A stretch of 64,000 nt of DNA from Scleroderma bovista (lineage: Eukaryota; Basidiomycota; Agaricomycetes; Boletales; Sclerodermataceae): assembly GCA_037178675.1 (NCBI GenBank), contig JAYMGJ010000029.1, positions 62,001 to 126,000 on the forward strand. The letters run 5' to 3'. How positions within the stretch are numbered: the first letter of the stretch is position 1; each line of letters starts with the position of its first letter. Shown here in pieces: positions 1 to 10,731 of this stretch. The notes below the pieces were generated by a model. The model was not told where the DNA came from. It did no database searches and was given only the letters and a program-made list of their open reading frames with translations. A program made the position numbers and the translations under genes.

Positions 1-1653
1 GACGTCTCTAGCTGCAGTCGTGGTGATCGCTGCCGCCTCTCGCTGTGGCAACAGGCACCCCGTCGTCATTGCCGTTGATGTCAATGTCCATCTGTAGGCA
101 GGGCGTCGTCGTCAATGTGTTTCTGTGGCGATAGGCCTCGTCATCGCCAATAAGGCAGATTTGATGGGTTGCATCCCTCAAGCATGACAGGTATCAATGA
201 ATTGGATCCAGTCGTCGATCATGCCCCAAATGCGATCGGCAACGGAGAAGTCGAGGGAAAAGTAAGCTAACATTCGAGCGTAAAAACAGTTTCACGAGTG
301 GGCGTAAGAAAAGGGCTGAGCACTGTCGGCCTGCCATATCATGTCCACAGAGTTTGTTCCAGAAAGATAGCCATTCCCTGGAAGGCTGGATGTAGTCAAG
401 TTTTGAGGCGAGACCATAATGCTGTGGGGGCAGTTCAACGCTATATTATCGTGAATTATTGCGTTAAGTGAGTAGCTAATGCTGTAGGGTTGTCTGTAAA
501 CGAAAGACGGTCAAAAACTGCAAGTAAACAAAGATTAGAATGAGCAGTGAAACACAAGAAGACTACGAAAAAAAATGAAAGCAAGTTTGTAGGAGGCCCC
601 GTTAACGGGAGTCATGCCGCTCGTGGAAAATAAGTGGTGATCGCCCGTAGGGTCGTCGTTCGTGGACTTCCAGCTTCGCCAGAGGGCTGAAGTAACTTAG
701 TAAGGGGATATTGCACCATCGCATTGTCGTCGCCCTCACACTCGAAGCATCGGGTAGGAAGGAACCTACAGGCCAGACAATCTACAAACCTACCGACGCC
801 GTACAGGCTCTTAAGTAACATCCGTTAATGAGCCCTGACACATAATCTGGTTCATGGAGAGGGTAGAGATGAAAATGAGCGCTTACTAAAGATGCCTATC
901 TGCAAACCAGACTCGCAAGGACTATTTTGAGCGCTTTGCTCGGCTATATTTTGCAGATCGCGGCGGCCCCCCGGCCTACTAGTAGCTACTAAACGTTCAC
1001 TGAAGAGATGGCAGCCGGAGCAATAGAAGAAGCGATGGCAAAATTAGGTGCCGGAGATGCATGGAAGAAGTTGGCAGTGGATTTCTGATTTCAGCATTGA
1101 AGGGGCAGTACCATTTTCAGGGAAGTATGTGACATGTTGGTTGAGGAAATTTGGGAAGGACAAAACTTGCTCTGGACCTCGTTCGGAAGTCAGAGCACCC
1201 CATTACCTTTGCGGCGTTTGTATCTGTGAGTTGTTCCTGTCGCAAGTCATTTTTTAAAATTGTTGCCCTCCTCGGCTTAAATCACAGCAAGTTGTGCCGT
1301 TACAAGTTCGTCAGACTGCTGTGCAACAAGTTTATAGTGCTTATCGCAACCCTACAATTAACACCGCTAGTGTTCCACCCCGCCTTAATTGGGGACAGAA
1401 GACAATGTTGATGATGAGTTATTCCGGAGGCGGGTCGTGGAAGAGGACTTAAGGCGTCTATTGATGAAGTCAGGGTCGCGAGAGCACCAAGACACGGATC
1501 GGATTGAATAGTATAACGACCTACGGAGCCAAAGCTGTAGTGTCCGTAACTAGGGAAATAGGATGCATGTATGTCAACTAGCCAATATCTAGCTGAACAG
1601 GGACATCACGAAGGACTATATGGGACAATGTGGCATCTAGTGGATGGACGGAA
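1..1653. other. no gene recognised; degenerate short repeats at the left edge
   Basis: No conserved coding frame was found in the first 1.65 kb; the longest frames are under 90 codons and resemble nothing I recognise. Bases 1-160 carry loosely repeated phrases (ctgtggcaacaggc, ctgtaggcagggc, ctgtggcgataggc, each followed by cgtcgtc/cgtcatc), suggesting an old degenerate tandem repeat. The stretch may hold the edge of a gene lying mostly outside the window. Confidence 0.3.
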
Positions 1654-2428
1654 TTAAATCGTGGCGAGGATCATCAAGCAAGGAACACACCCTAGCATGC
1701 CTCGGCCTCCCCAGCCCTTCCTGGGTGTAAAATTTAGCGTTACTCTTTCTTCTCCGCGGAGTACCTGTACGGGAAGCTCTTGCTTCACACACCAGCCGCG
1801 TGCATGAGTGATACGCACTGCAGATTACACGTATCACAAACACTTACGTTCTCGCTGCCAGCAACAAGTTCCGCCAGTGGCTGCAGGGTTGCCTCCGTAA
1901 AAGATGACCTTATCAGGGGGCCGAATTTGGTTATGAGGTCTTCCCGGTTCAGACCCTATGCATAATTATTGAATTAATCCAGGTGTCGGAGCAGATAGGG
2001 TGAAGTTCGCGAACGGATTCCGCAGCTGGGCTTCCAGGCGCCACGCCATCCACCCTGGCAAATGGCTGCAGGTTCACCTCGGACTCTGCCTCGCCGATCG
2101 GCGTTGAGGAAGGCCCTTCGGCTGAGGGCGCAGCGACAACGCAAGCAGGATCAAATATATGTTCCAGAGCCTTTCCTATCTCGTCCATAACATCCTTGAG
2201 ATCGTTTCTCAACTCGATTATGCGTACGCGTGCTGTTCGTATGGCATAAATATCCAGATCAGCACGAGGAAAGCCGTCACGATCGACCAAGGGCGTGGAC
2301 ATGTCGCTTGAGTTTGCTTTAAGAATATCAACATGAGCTTTTATTTCCGCTTCGATCGCGTCTTTGCGAGCCATGAGTGCGCGGGCATGTTCCCGTGGAC
2401 TGTCTGGTGAAGGCAGCATGAAGCCCAT
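1654..2428 (-). CDS. nas2: 26S proteasome assembly chaperone Nas2/PSMD9
   Basis: This encodes the PDZ-domain chaperone that in other eukaryotes binds the Rpt5 C-terminus and holds back premature joining of base and core during 26S proteasome assembly. Three exons (2428-2015, 1955-1848, 1782-1654) join in one frame of 216 residues, close to the family norm. The helical N-terminal domain (about residues 10-90) has the typical ALMARKDAIEAEIKAH stretch and a GFPRADLDIYAIRTAR motif. The PDZ domain spans about 120-210 and ends with the characteristic FTPRKGWGGRGMLGC strand. The ATG at 2428 (MGFMLPSPDSP) was chosen because the frame only extends further through a non-ATG codon and the family starts this way. 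A TCACGTGA palindrome lies 46 bp upstream. The tail after LGC is short and hydrophobic. Confidence 0.93.
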
Positions 2429-2474
2429 GACGGAGTGCAGGTCGGAGTCCAATTTGCACAGGGAAATACTACCC

Positions 2475-2482
2475 TCACGTGA
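2475..2482. promoter_or_regulatory. palindromic E-box TCACGTGA upstream of nas2
   Basis: Perfect 8-bp palindrome 46 bp upstream of the nas2 start codon. The same octamer sits at nearly the same distance from three other start codons in this window (PPWD1, bL35m and UFD2). It matches the CACGTG core bound by bHLH factors such as Cbf1; binding here is inferred. Confidence 0.55.
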
Positions 2483-2562
2483 TCTCAGACAAATCGACTT
2501 GGACGCTAATACAAGTACAGGGTTTGTTTAGAATAATTGTATACAACCGTTTCATCTCTTTC

Positions 2563-3693
<1,131 letters not shown>

Positions 3694-3734
3694 GGTGGTC
3701 AACTGGTATGTGGAATTCGCACTCTGTCACTCCC

Positions 3735-3741
3735 TTTTATA
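3735..3741 (-). promoter_or_regulatory. TATA box of THI4
   Basis: TATAAAA on the minus strand, about 40 bp upstream of the THI4 start codon. The position implies a very short 5' leader. Assigned from sequence and spacing only. Confidence 0.5.
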
Positions 3742-3749
3742 TGTTATAC

Positions 3750-4579
3750 GACGTCAATAATTTGTCAGGACGTATCGATCGATCAGGCGCAAATTCAGCT
3801 GCTATGTTTGTATCGGCTGGTACATGGACCAATAGGCAAAGGATCCACGACTCGGAAGCTGTTTGCCGCTGATCATTTTCCTTCTCAGCTTTGCAGAACA
3901 ACTAATTTCTGTTTGTAAAAATACAATTCTTAAGGACTCAGCCACTTGATTATAAACCTTCCTGGATTCCACGCCTGTTCTCGTGAAGTTACAAAGATGG
4001 CAAGGTTTGTGGCGTGTCCCCTCTTCTCGTCTATTCCGCAATACATAGCACTATCCTCCAATCGCAACATCCATTGAAAATGTTCATCCTTCACAGGTTG
4101 GCATTACATGATGATTGAAGTGCTCCTACTTTGAGCTGCCAGTTCAAAGGGACTCCCCTTCAAGTTCCACTGTTACAGAGAACTATTGACTCGTTTGGAA
4201 ACAAGTTGGTCCCCGATATTGCTACCTGCCACTTGTCGGCCGAAGGTACACGATCTACATTTGGCCATTTTATCAGATTTCATCCAAGCGGCAAGCGTGT
4301 GAGCCCGTCTCGAAATGATGTTATACGGTTGGGTCTATCACCAACTCTACTTGGTGATAAGGAAGAAGCACTTTGATCAGACTTTGAGCTATCTTCATGC
4401 ATGTACGTAACCTTCCGTCGGACGAAAACCCGGACTTAATATCTTCAACAGTTCAATGGAACGGCTCGCTTCTGAAGTAGTCGTCATTCTTGCGACATAG
4501 CGCCCTCCGAATCCCGACACACGGTGTCCTGACACACTGCTAGCACGAGTGCTTATCGTCGAGGAATGCTGACAAGACT
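3750..4579. other. no gene recognised
   Basis: About 0.8 kb between the THI4 promoter and the esterase remnant. Frames are short and on both strands; none resembles a known protein. It probably holds THI4 upstream sequence and more decayed debris of the neighbouring remnant. Confidence 0.3.
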
Positions 4580-5290
4580 TGTTAATGTAGGTAACCGGTC
4601 TCATGATCCGAAGTGGCATACGTGTAGATCGCCTTGATATCAAGTGTGGCGAAGCGCTGGGTCCCCTTAATCCGGCTATGGCTCCAGTCCATTAGGCAAC
4701 GTTTTCCGCCCGCGATATACCCACGAACAGCGCATGACCACAGGTAAAGACCTACATAATATGAACGAGGACGAACGTGCTCTGGCAGAAATCCAACAAA
4801 GAAGTTTCCGGGCCTGTAGATCCAGCAGCATGGACGACGTGGCAATCCCGAGGGCCATTCGTTACTTTCTCGTGCACGTATCTCCAAGGCTTGGTTTTTG
4901 GACCTGTAATTCGGAAACGTAAACACTAGCTGTTTTGAGAGGTCTTCCTCGGGAGTTGCCCCAGGGAAAGCGAAATTGTGGATCTCAACTTTGTTCTGTT
5001 TGTGCAAACTCCTCCCCAGGTGGCCAATCTGGAGAGGTGATCAATAATAACTGTCAAGGGTATGGATCTCCATGCCATACCCAGGTCTTGCTGTCATTCA
5101 TCTTACTACTGTGGGAGTCACCACTATCGGGCATGGTAAGACAGGGACGCCGCCGTCTCATGGTTATTTCTTAGGTCTCACAAGATGACGATGTTTTCAA
5201 AGGATTTCTGCGCAAACCAGTGGGAACCTCCGAATACTGCTGGAAAGTAGCCTTGGGCAGATTTTGGCGTCAATAGCAGCTCGATCAAAT
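4580..5290 (-). pseudogene. decayed GDSL/SGNH (CE16-like) esterase remnant
   Basis: The minus strand carries scattered pieces that look like a fungal GDSL-type carbohydrate esterase. A first block around 5190-5230 reads FENIVIL and then a stop where the family has the catalytic GDS motif. A second block around 4935-5000 reads VEIHNFAFPGATPEEDLSKQ, resembling the conserved NFAFPGATAE segment of this family. The pieces are in different frames, the catalytic block is destroyed, and no splice model restores one frame. I read it as a pseudogene. The assignment rests on a few motifs remembered from the family, so another SGNH hydrolase is possible. Confidence 0.4.
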
Positions 5291-5509
5291 AGCCTCTGTA
5301 CTCGCGAGAGGTGGACGGGAGTGGCGATGGCATGTCTCCCCCTGGTTTGTGTTGCCTCTTCTGAGGAGGCGAGTTGCCCTCCAGGCTGGCAGTGCCATGA
5401 AGTTTCAGAATTGTGTGCTGCATTGAGACTTGAATCATCCTCCGATCCATTACCGAACTGTGCATCAGACGAATGCTTATCGCTTTCTCTTGCCCGCAGA
5501 ACAGCACAT

Positions 5510-5790
5510 GGATGTATTGTGTGGTGTCTGCCAATTGCTTAAGCAATGCCAGTATTACAGGTCATGTAGTACCACATCAGATCAGAGTGTTCATTTACTA
5601 CTGAGCACTGGATCCCACAAGTTAAAAGCTCCACTCCGCTGATCTCGCAGGACTCCACATCTGTCCGTTTTGCAGCTAGAGATATAATCCTCTGCTTCAT
5701 CTCCAGGATGTTTCCATGCTGGTAAAGGCTCCCCTCTTCCCGGAGCGCATCAGATCCGTCCTGGTCCGCCACTCCAACCGGGAAACTGGC
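5510..5790 (+). pseudogene. truncated duplicate of the ARO7 promoter and 5' end
   Basis: This stretch repeats, with many mismatches and gaps, the sequence at about 6230-6510 that holds the promoter and first codons of chorismate mutase. Shared phrases include gtgtctgccaattgc, gagcactggatccca, gcagctagagatataatcc and the coding start around atgctggtaaaggctcccct against atgctggtgaaagatcccct. The copy keeps only about 20 codons of similarity (MLVKAPLFPERIRSVLVRHS) and then diverges, so it cannot make the enzyme. It lies about 0.7 kb upstream of the intact gene in the same orientation. Confidence 0.8.
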
Positions 5791-5799
5791 CCAGGATCA

Positions 5800-6229
5800 G
5801 TTCATCATAAAAGGAGCCTCAGCAACCATCACAAGCCGGTAGATCGATTGGGCACTCTGGGACCATGCACCGTGCCCTGCTGCAACCGCCTAGTCTGACG
5901 TTTCAATCAGCCGAGATGGTCACCGGCTTGGTTTGGATTCAAGTTGGTGCGGGTCCCGAGAGAAGGAGAGCGGGTGTGCATATGGCAACGACGCACAATG
6001 AGCGCGCTCTTAGTAACTAAGTAACTTGGTCAGTGCAGTGCATGATGCAGTACACAATTCCTGCCACGTACCCACTCCCGAGAAGCACCCCGAATGGCCT
6101 CTGATTCAAAGGAGACTCTCTTCGCAGAGCAAGACGTTCCCTATAGAAGGGGAAAGGAGAGCTTGAATCTCGAACTCGGCAAAATATTGGGGAGCGAATA
6201 AGCCATCGATGTCAGTGACTGAGTGCGGT
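5800..6229. other. no gene recognised; spacer between the two ARO7-like 5' ends
   Basis: About 0.4 kb between the truncated ARO7-like copy and the copy that leads into the intact gene. No coding frame or recognisable signal was seen. Confidence 0.3.
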
Positions 6230-6433
6230 GTCTGCCAATTGCCTATGTAATGCCACTACACATCGTGTCCACTGTCCACGTCCAGCTGGTGTGTCATCGC
6301 CTCGCTGCACCACTCGCTCCCGAGCACTGGATCCCAGACTCTAAAAGCCGCACTCCACTGAACCCGTAGGCCTCCGCATCTGTCCACCTCGCAGCTAGAG
6401 ATATAATCCTCTGCTTCGTCTTCAGGAATCACA

Positions 6434-7576
6434 ATGCTCTCCCAAAACTTCATGCTGGTGAAAGATCCCCTCTCCCTGGACCGCATCAGATCCATCCTGG
6501 TCCGCCTCGAAGATACGATCATCTTTGGACTCATAGAACGTGCTCAGTTCTCACACAATGCGAAGATGTACATGCCTGGCACCGTCCCTGAGCTCAAACA
6601 AAGGGGCATAGAAGGCAGCTGGCTAGAATGGTTCCTAGAGGAGACAGAAAAATTTCACGGTACGCAACGTGCTTCGTTTTCTCAGCCGAACATACGATGA
6701 CCTTCGTGTCCAGCCAAAGCACGCAGATATACGAGGTAATCGTCCAACTTGTCGTCTTTTGCTTGAGATTGCAGGGTTGATGAGGAGATCGCTTCCAGCC
6801 CCGACGAGTATCCTTTTACATCCAATCTTCCTGAACCTATCATCCCGAGTTTGGACTTCCCAAGGATCCTGTACCCCAACTCCATCAATGCCAACAAATC
6901 CATCCTCTCCTTCTACGTCCGATCCATCGTCCCGCGTATTACGCAACGAGCCACGTTGGTCCTTGCATCGCTCAAGCGTTCAAACGGCATCATGGGCGAT
7001 GAAGAATACGAAGATGATGGAAACTATGGCAGTGCTGCAAGCATAGATGTCGAGATTTTGCAAGCTATCAGCAAACGGGTACATTACGGTGCGTAAAACC
7101 GGGCAGATCCGTCCTGTCGAAGCCGAGTGTGGTAGTGACTTAGCACCCCAATCGTTCTAGGCAAGTTTGTTTCCGAATCGAAATTCAGAGACGACCCTGC
7201 CGCATTCATTCCTCATATCCGGAGTCGTAACCGAGAGGTGCTAGAAGGGCTGATTACCAAACCGGAGGTTGAGCGAAAGTTACTATTACGGCTTCGGAAG
7301 AAGGCAGCGACCTACGCACAGGAGTTCAGTCCCGATGGTGACGCCATGTCCAACGGACATGTCTCTGCAAACGCCAAGATAGACGTGGACGGGGTTGTCG
7401 GCTTGTATGAGAACCACATAATTCCCCTGACGAGGGAAGTCGAGGTAGGGCTTGCTTCTCCTGGTCCGCAAACAACCCACGCATGCGCTCCACAGGTCGA
7501 TTATCTTTTGCAGAGGTTAGACGGTCTGAGCGAAGAGGAAGTAGATAATCTCGCGAAGTCGAAGCCAACGCGGTGA
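6434..7576 (+). CDS. ARO7: chorismate mutase (AroQ, eukaryotic type)
   Basis: Converts chorismate to prephenate, the committed step to phenylalanine and tyrosine, normally activated by tryptophan and inhibited by tyrosine. Five exons (6434-6659, 6714-6735, 6799-7088, 7161-7444, 7496-7576) give 300 residues without a stop. Exon 2 is a 22-nt microexon encoding the AKARRYTS stretch that precedes SPDEYPF; the conserved family spacing confirms it. Visible marks are the N-terminal [20 protein letters not shown] helix, [10 protein letters not shown], the [16 protein letters not shown] active-site helix, and [12 protein letters not shown] at the end. A broken copy of the promoter and first codons lies upstream. 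Confidence 0.95.
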
Positions 7577-7934
7577 ATTCTGATATCGGGTCAAAATGCT
7601 GCCTATCTATCTTCCCTGTTACCTGTTGATCCTGCAACATGATACGTGTCGTCCATTCTTTGGGACGATTTCGTTTTGGCGGTAAATGGACCTCCATTCC
7701 AGAACGAAGAAAGGTAATCAAGACTCGTCCCAAGAGGGAACGCAGGAAACGTGTTACAAGCGATCAGTGTGTCCAATAGACATAGATATGTAACATATAG
7801 AATGTCAATTGATCCATACAGGGAATGCAGGTTGGTATCACAGACAGGGTTCAACAACAGGGGAAAGTGGAAAAGGGTAGGAAGGAACACATCGGTGGGA
7901 AAACAACACTAAATTATAAATAAGGGCACCTGGT
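7577..7934. other. convergent intergenic region
   Basis: About 360 bp between the stop codons of ARO7 (+) and septin 1 (-). No coding frame or strong terminator-like structure was seen; it should hold both 3' untranslated regions. Confidence 0.4.
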
Positions 7935-10136
7935 TCACAAACCGAGGTCTGTGAGAATGATTCGCTGAGTATATGCGACCCTGCGAAGAGAAGATGGCGA
8001 CAGACCTTCCAACAAACGCTTCGTTTCTTCTGGTCCTATGCTTCTTGTTGCACGTTTTGCCAGAAGCTTCTCGGTCCTATACTTCTCATACAATACTTCT
8101 CGGGTATGGACTTTCAGTACCTATTGTGAGGATCATGGCCGACATCAGTTCAAATCTATGATAGAGCGGCAAGACGGAACCTTCATATGCGTGAGCAACA
8201 TGGCTGTCCGAAGAGCGGCGTAGTCACAGTGATCAGGGTTGAGTACGTCAACAGTTCCCCATCGAAACTTCCTCGTGAAGACCCCCCTGAGATCTTCCGG
8301 CGGAGGACGTTCATAAACCGATTTGCGGAGAATAGGACTGTCGGGGGGCACAGTGGGCGTTTCCGCCACAGGGGACGAAGTTGAGTGGACGGGGTCCTCG
8401 CCAACCAGTTTCGAGTCAGGGGCCGGCGGCGGTAATTGCGTCGTCGTCCGCGGAGAGCTCAACGGCTCTGGTGCAATAAATGAGAAAGGCAAGAGGGTTT
8501 CTATGTCTGTTTTTGCCAACGCCTGCGCAGAAAATCGGACGGTGGCGATGCTCTGCTCATCTGTGTCCTCGGGGAAATATGGCTCCCGCTCGTCGTGAGC
8601 GGCAGCGGACAAATCTCGACGCGAGCGAGACCGGGATCGCGACACTCGGGACGTCTGAAGCTTGATGACCGGGCGCGACGCTCGTTCTTTGGGCATCTCA
8701 TCAGAGGAAGCGTGAGAATCGCCGTTCGGAAGATGACCATTGGTGCCACTGGTATCGCCATGTAAAGCATCCCCATTGGCAGCTATTTCTTGCAACGGCG
8801 AGGACAAATGGCCTTCTTTTGCCATGGGTGTAGAGAGCACCCCAAAGTCGAGGCCGACCCCACGAAGACCCCTTCGCACGGCCGCTTTGATGGCTGAAAG
8901 GGCATCGTCCGTAAGGGAATCCGCACGTGCAATCACGGGAAGCACGTTGACACGTTCCGACAGGCGACGGATCACCCGCAGCTCGGCGGAGGACATGGCA
9001 AGCTCGCCCGGGACATGATCGTCCAGGTGGCCAACTTCAGTCATCACTGCGGTTGAGGTCGAAATACTCGACTCCGAGAAGGATTTTCGCGGCAAGGACA
9101 ACCTCGCACGGCGAACGTGCGAACTCATGATAGATGCGGGATCGACCATGAATATGCATCTGTGCGAACTCGATCAGACTGATAGGGGCGGTGTGCACAG
9201 GACTTACAGGTGAATGTGTTGATCTCCTTTACTCTGCCGAATGACTTTGCTTTCCTACGATACACGAGAAATCCACCAACAATCCATACACACACACACA
9301 CAAAAGGACGTACTTCGATCATGGTATCCGCATACTGCTGGTCGATATACCTGATAATGTTCGTCACCTGGCGTCCCACGCTCAGCTCCCTCCCCTCGCT
9401 AAAGTCCAAGCCAGGGGTATCAATGACAGTGAGTAACACCCGGTCATATCGCGATTCGGATATCTCCACACACGCCGTGCTAATGGCCTGCGTCCGCTTG
9501 AGATCGCCCTGCAGAAACCGCTGCAAGGATGCGCGCTGCTCCGCCGTCGCGGAAGGCGAGATATCGGATGTGTCAAGCAGGAGACGCAGCAGCGAGGTTT
9601 TGCCCGTGTCGCGGCCCCCCACAACCTAGACGTACATAATACGATCACGCCAAGGCCCGCGCAATGTCAGTCAAGGGTATCACCACCACCACCAGAATGG
9701 AAGTTGCACTAACCATTAGGTTGAAGGCAGGTGGGTTCCTGTTCTTCTTATGGGCGCGTCGAGTCGTGGCAGTAGCGGTGGACAGGGCTGTGCTCTTCCT
9801 CCAGTTCTCAAAGGCGGGAGGGGGCTGGGACATGTACAACGAAGATATGGACGTCCCATTTTGCGCTGGGGGACCTAGTTGTAATCGAAACGGTTTATGG
9901 AAAAGAACGGGGGCGCGGTCGAGGGAGTGCAAGGATGTTTTGGCCGCACCTTGTTGACGAGTTTCATGCGCTACCTCACTGGGCGCTGCATCATCCGACT
10001 TGTTCAGGACCGTGGCATCTACCAGATTTTCGGGCCATGGGATCCCCTGGGCGTACAGCTCTGGGAGAGAGGGAGACGCCCTCAGCGAAGGGGCGATTGG
10101 GCTGGTGTCCTTGGGTCGTTTCCGAAACGAAAACAT
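7935..10136 (-). CDS. divergent septin-type GTPase (septin 1)
   Basis: Septins are filament-forming GTP-binding cytoskeletal proteins. Five exons (10136-9714, 9625-9314, 9254-9208, 9159-8181, 8120-7935) give 648 residues. After a disordered N-terminus of about 140 residues come the P-loop VVGGRDTGKTS, the G3 motif IDTPGLDF, the QHIHL-CIFMVDPA strand split by an intron, the septin-type G4 motif VLPVIARADSLT, and the septin unique element FRWGTVDVLNPDHCDYAALR. The C-terminus HTREVLYEKYRTEKL matches the septin signature. The 47-nt third exon corresponds to a 38-nt exon at the same place in the neighbouring septin. It is much more divergent than core Cdc3/10/11/12 septins, with a long low-complexity insert between G3 and G4, so filament assembly is not certain. 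A CA dinucleotide tract lies in intron 2. Confidence 0.85.
9287..9301. repeat. (CA)n microsatellite in septin 1 intron 2
   Basis: A run of about seven to eight CA units (GT on the coding strand) just inside the intron downstream of the donor at 9313. Useful as a length marker; no function is implied. Confidence 0.85.
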
Positions 10137-10731
10137 AACGATAAATAATATGAATGAAACAAGCGAGAAAGAGCGTATATGAACAGGCGAGAACACACGC
10201 GAGTGTCCTGCCGGGTAGTCTCCTACAGCTTTTAAATGCTGCCCCAAGTGAGAGCGAGTTTGAAATGTCGGCGACGGAGAGAGGAAACAAAGAGTGTGCG
10301 CGCGACAAAAACCTTGACATTCGTGCCTGCCAAACAGCGGCCCCACCATGGCAACCGCTCGCGGAAGAGTGGAACGCTTCTCGAGCCGCCTTCATCGCGC
10401 GAAACATATACAGGTCTCAATTGTCAAACATACATACAGAGATCGATAGCGGTGGTGAGGAAACAAGGTCGCCAAATATATGCACCAGAAAGTATAAAAG
10501 CAAAGCGGGAGAGTGGGAGTGTCAAAGAAAAATACAGTACATCTGTCCAATGTGCAGGTAGTTGCAGAACACACTCGGTGATAGCCCCAAAGAAAATGAC
10601 AGATTGACAAATGATATCGGGAGCATAGTAGAGAACAGCGTCAGTCTACAAATCCATTTCCAGATGGAATTGGTGTTGAAACGTGGGGTGTGGGAGAGGG
10701 AGAGAGGAGTTAAACAAGAAAAATGCTTGTC
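10137..10731. other. intergenic region between two co-oriented genes
   Basis: About 0.6 kb between the septin 1 start and the stop of the septin/Zn2Cys6 gene, both on the minus strand. It is purine-rich on the plus strand and should contain the septin 1 promoter and the upstream gene's 3' UTR. No gene was found. Confidence 0.4.

Noticed and set aside
1..180. CRISPR-like or satellite array at the left edge
   Set aside because: Repeats are degenerate, unequal in length and few; CRISPR is not expected in a eukaryotic nuclear genome.
3694..3960. Possible TPP riboswitch upstream of THI4 (CTGAGA and CCTGATC on the minus strand)
   Set aside because: The pieces lie upstream of the TATAAAA box, so probably outside the transcript. 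The conserved CCAGCGTAGGGA-type arm is missing and helices P2-P5 cannot be formed with the right spacing.
9210..9629. Plus-strand frame of 139 codons opposite septin 1 (and similar long antisense frames over the septin/zinc-cluster and zinc-cluster genes)
   Set aside because: These mirror the GC-rich coding strand of real genes. They have no start context or family similarity, and the opposite strand shows clear conserved domains.
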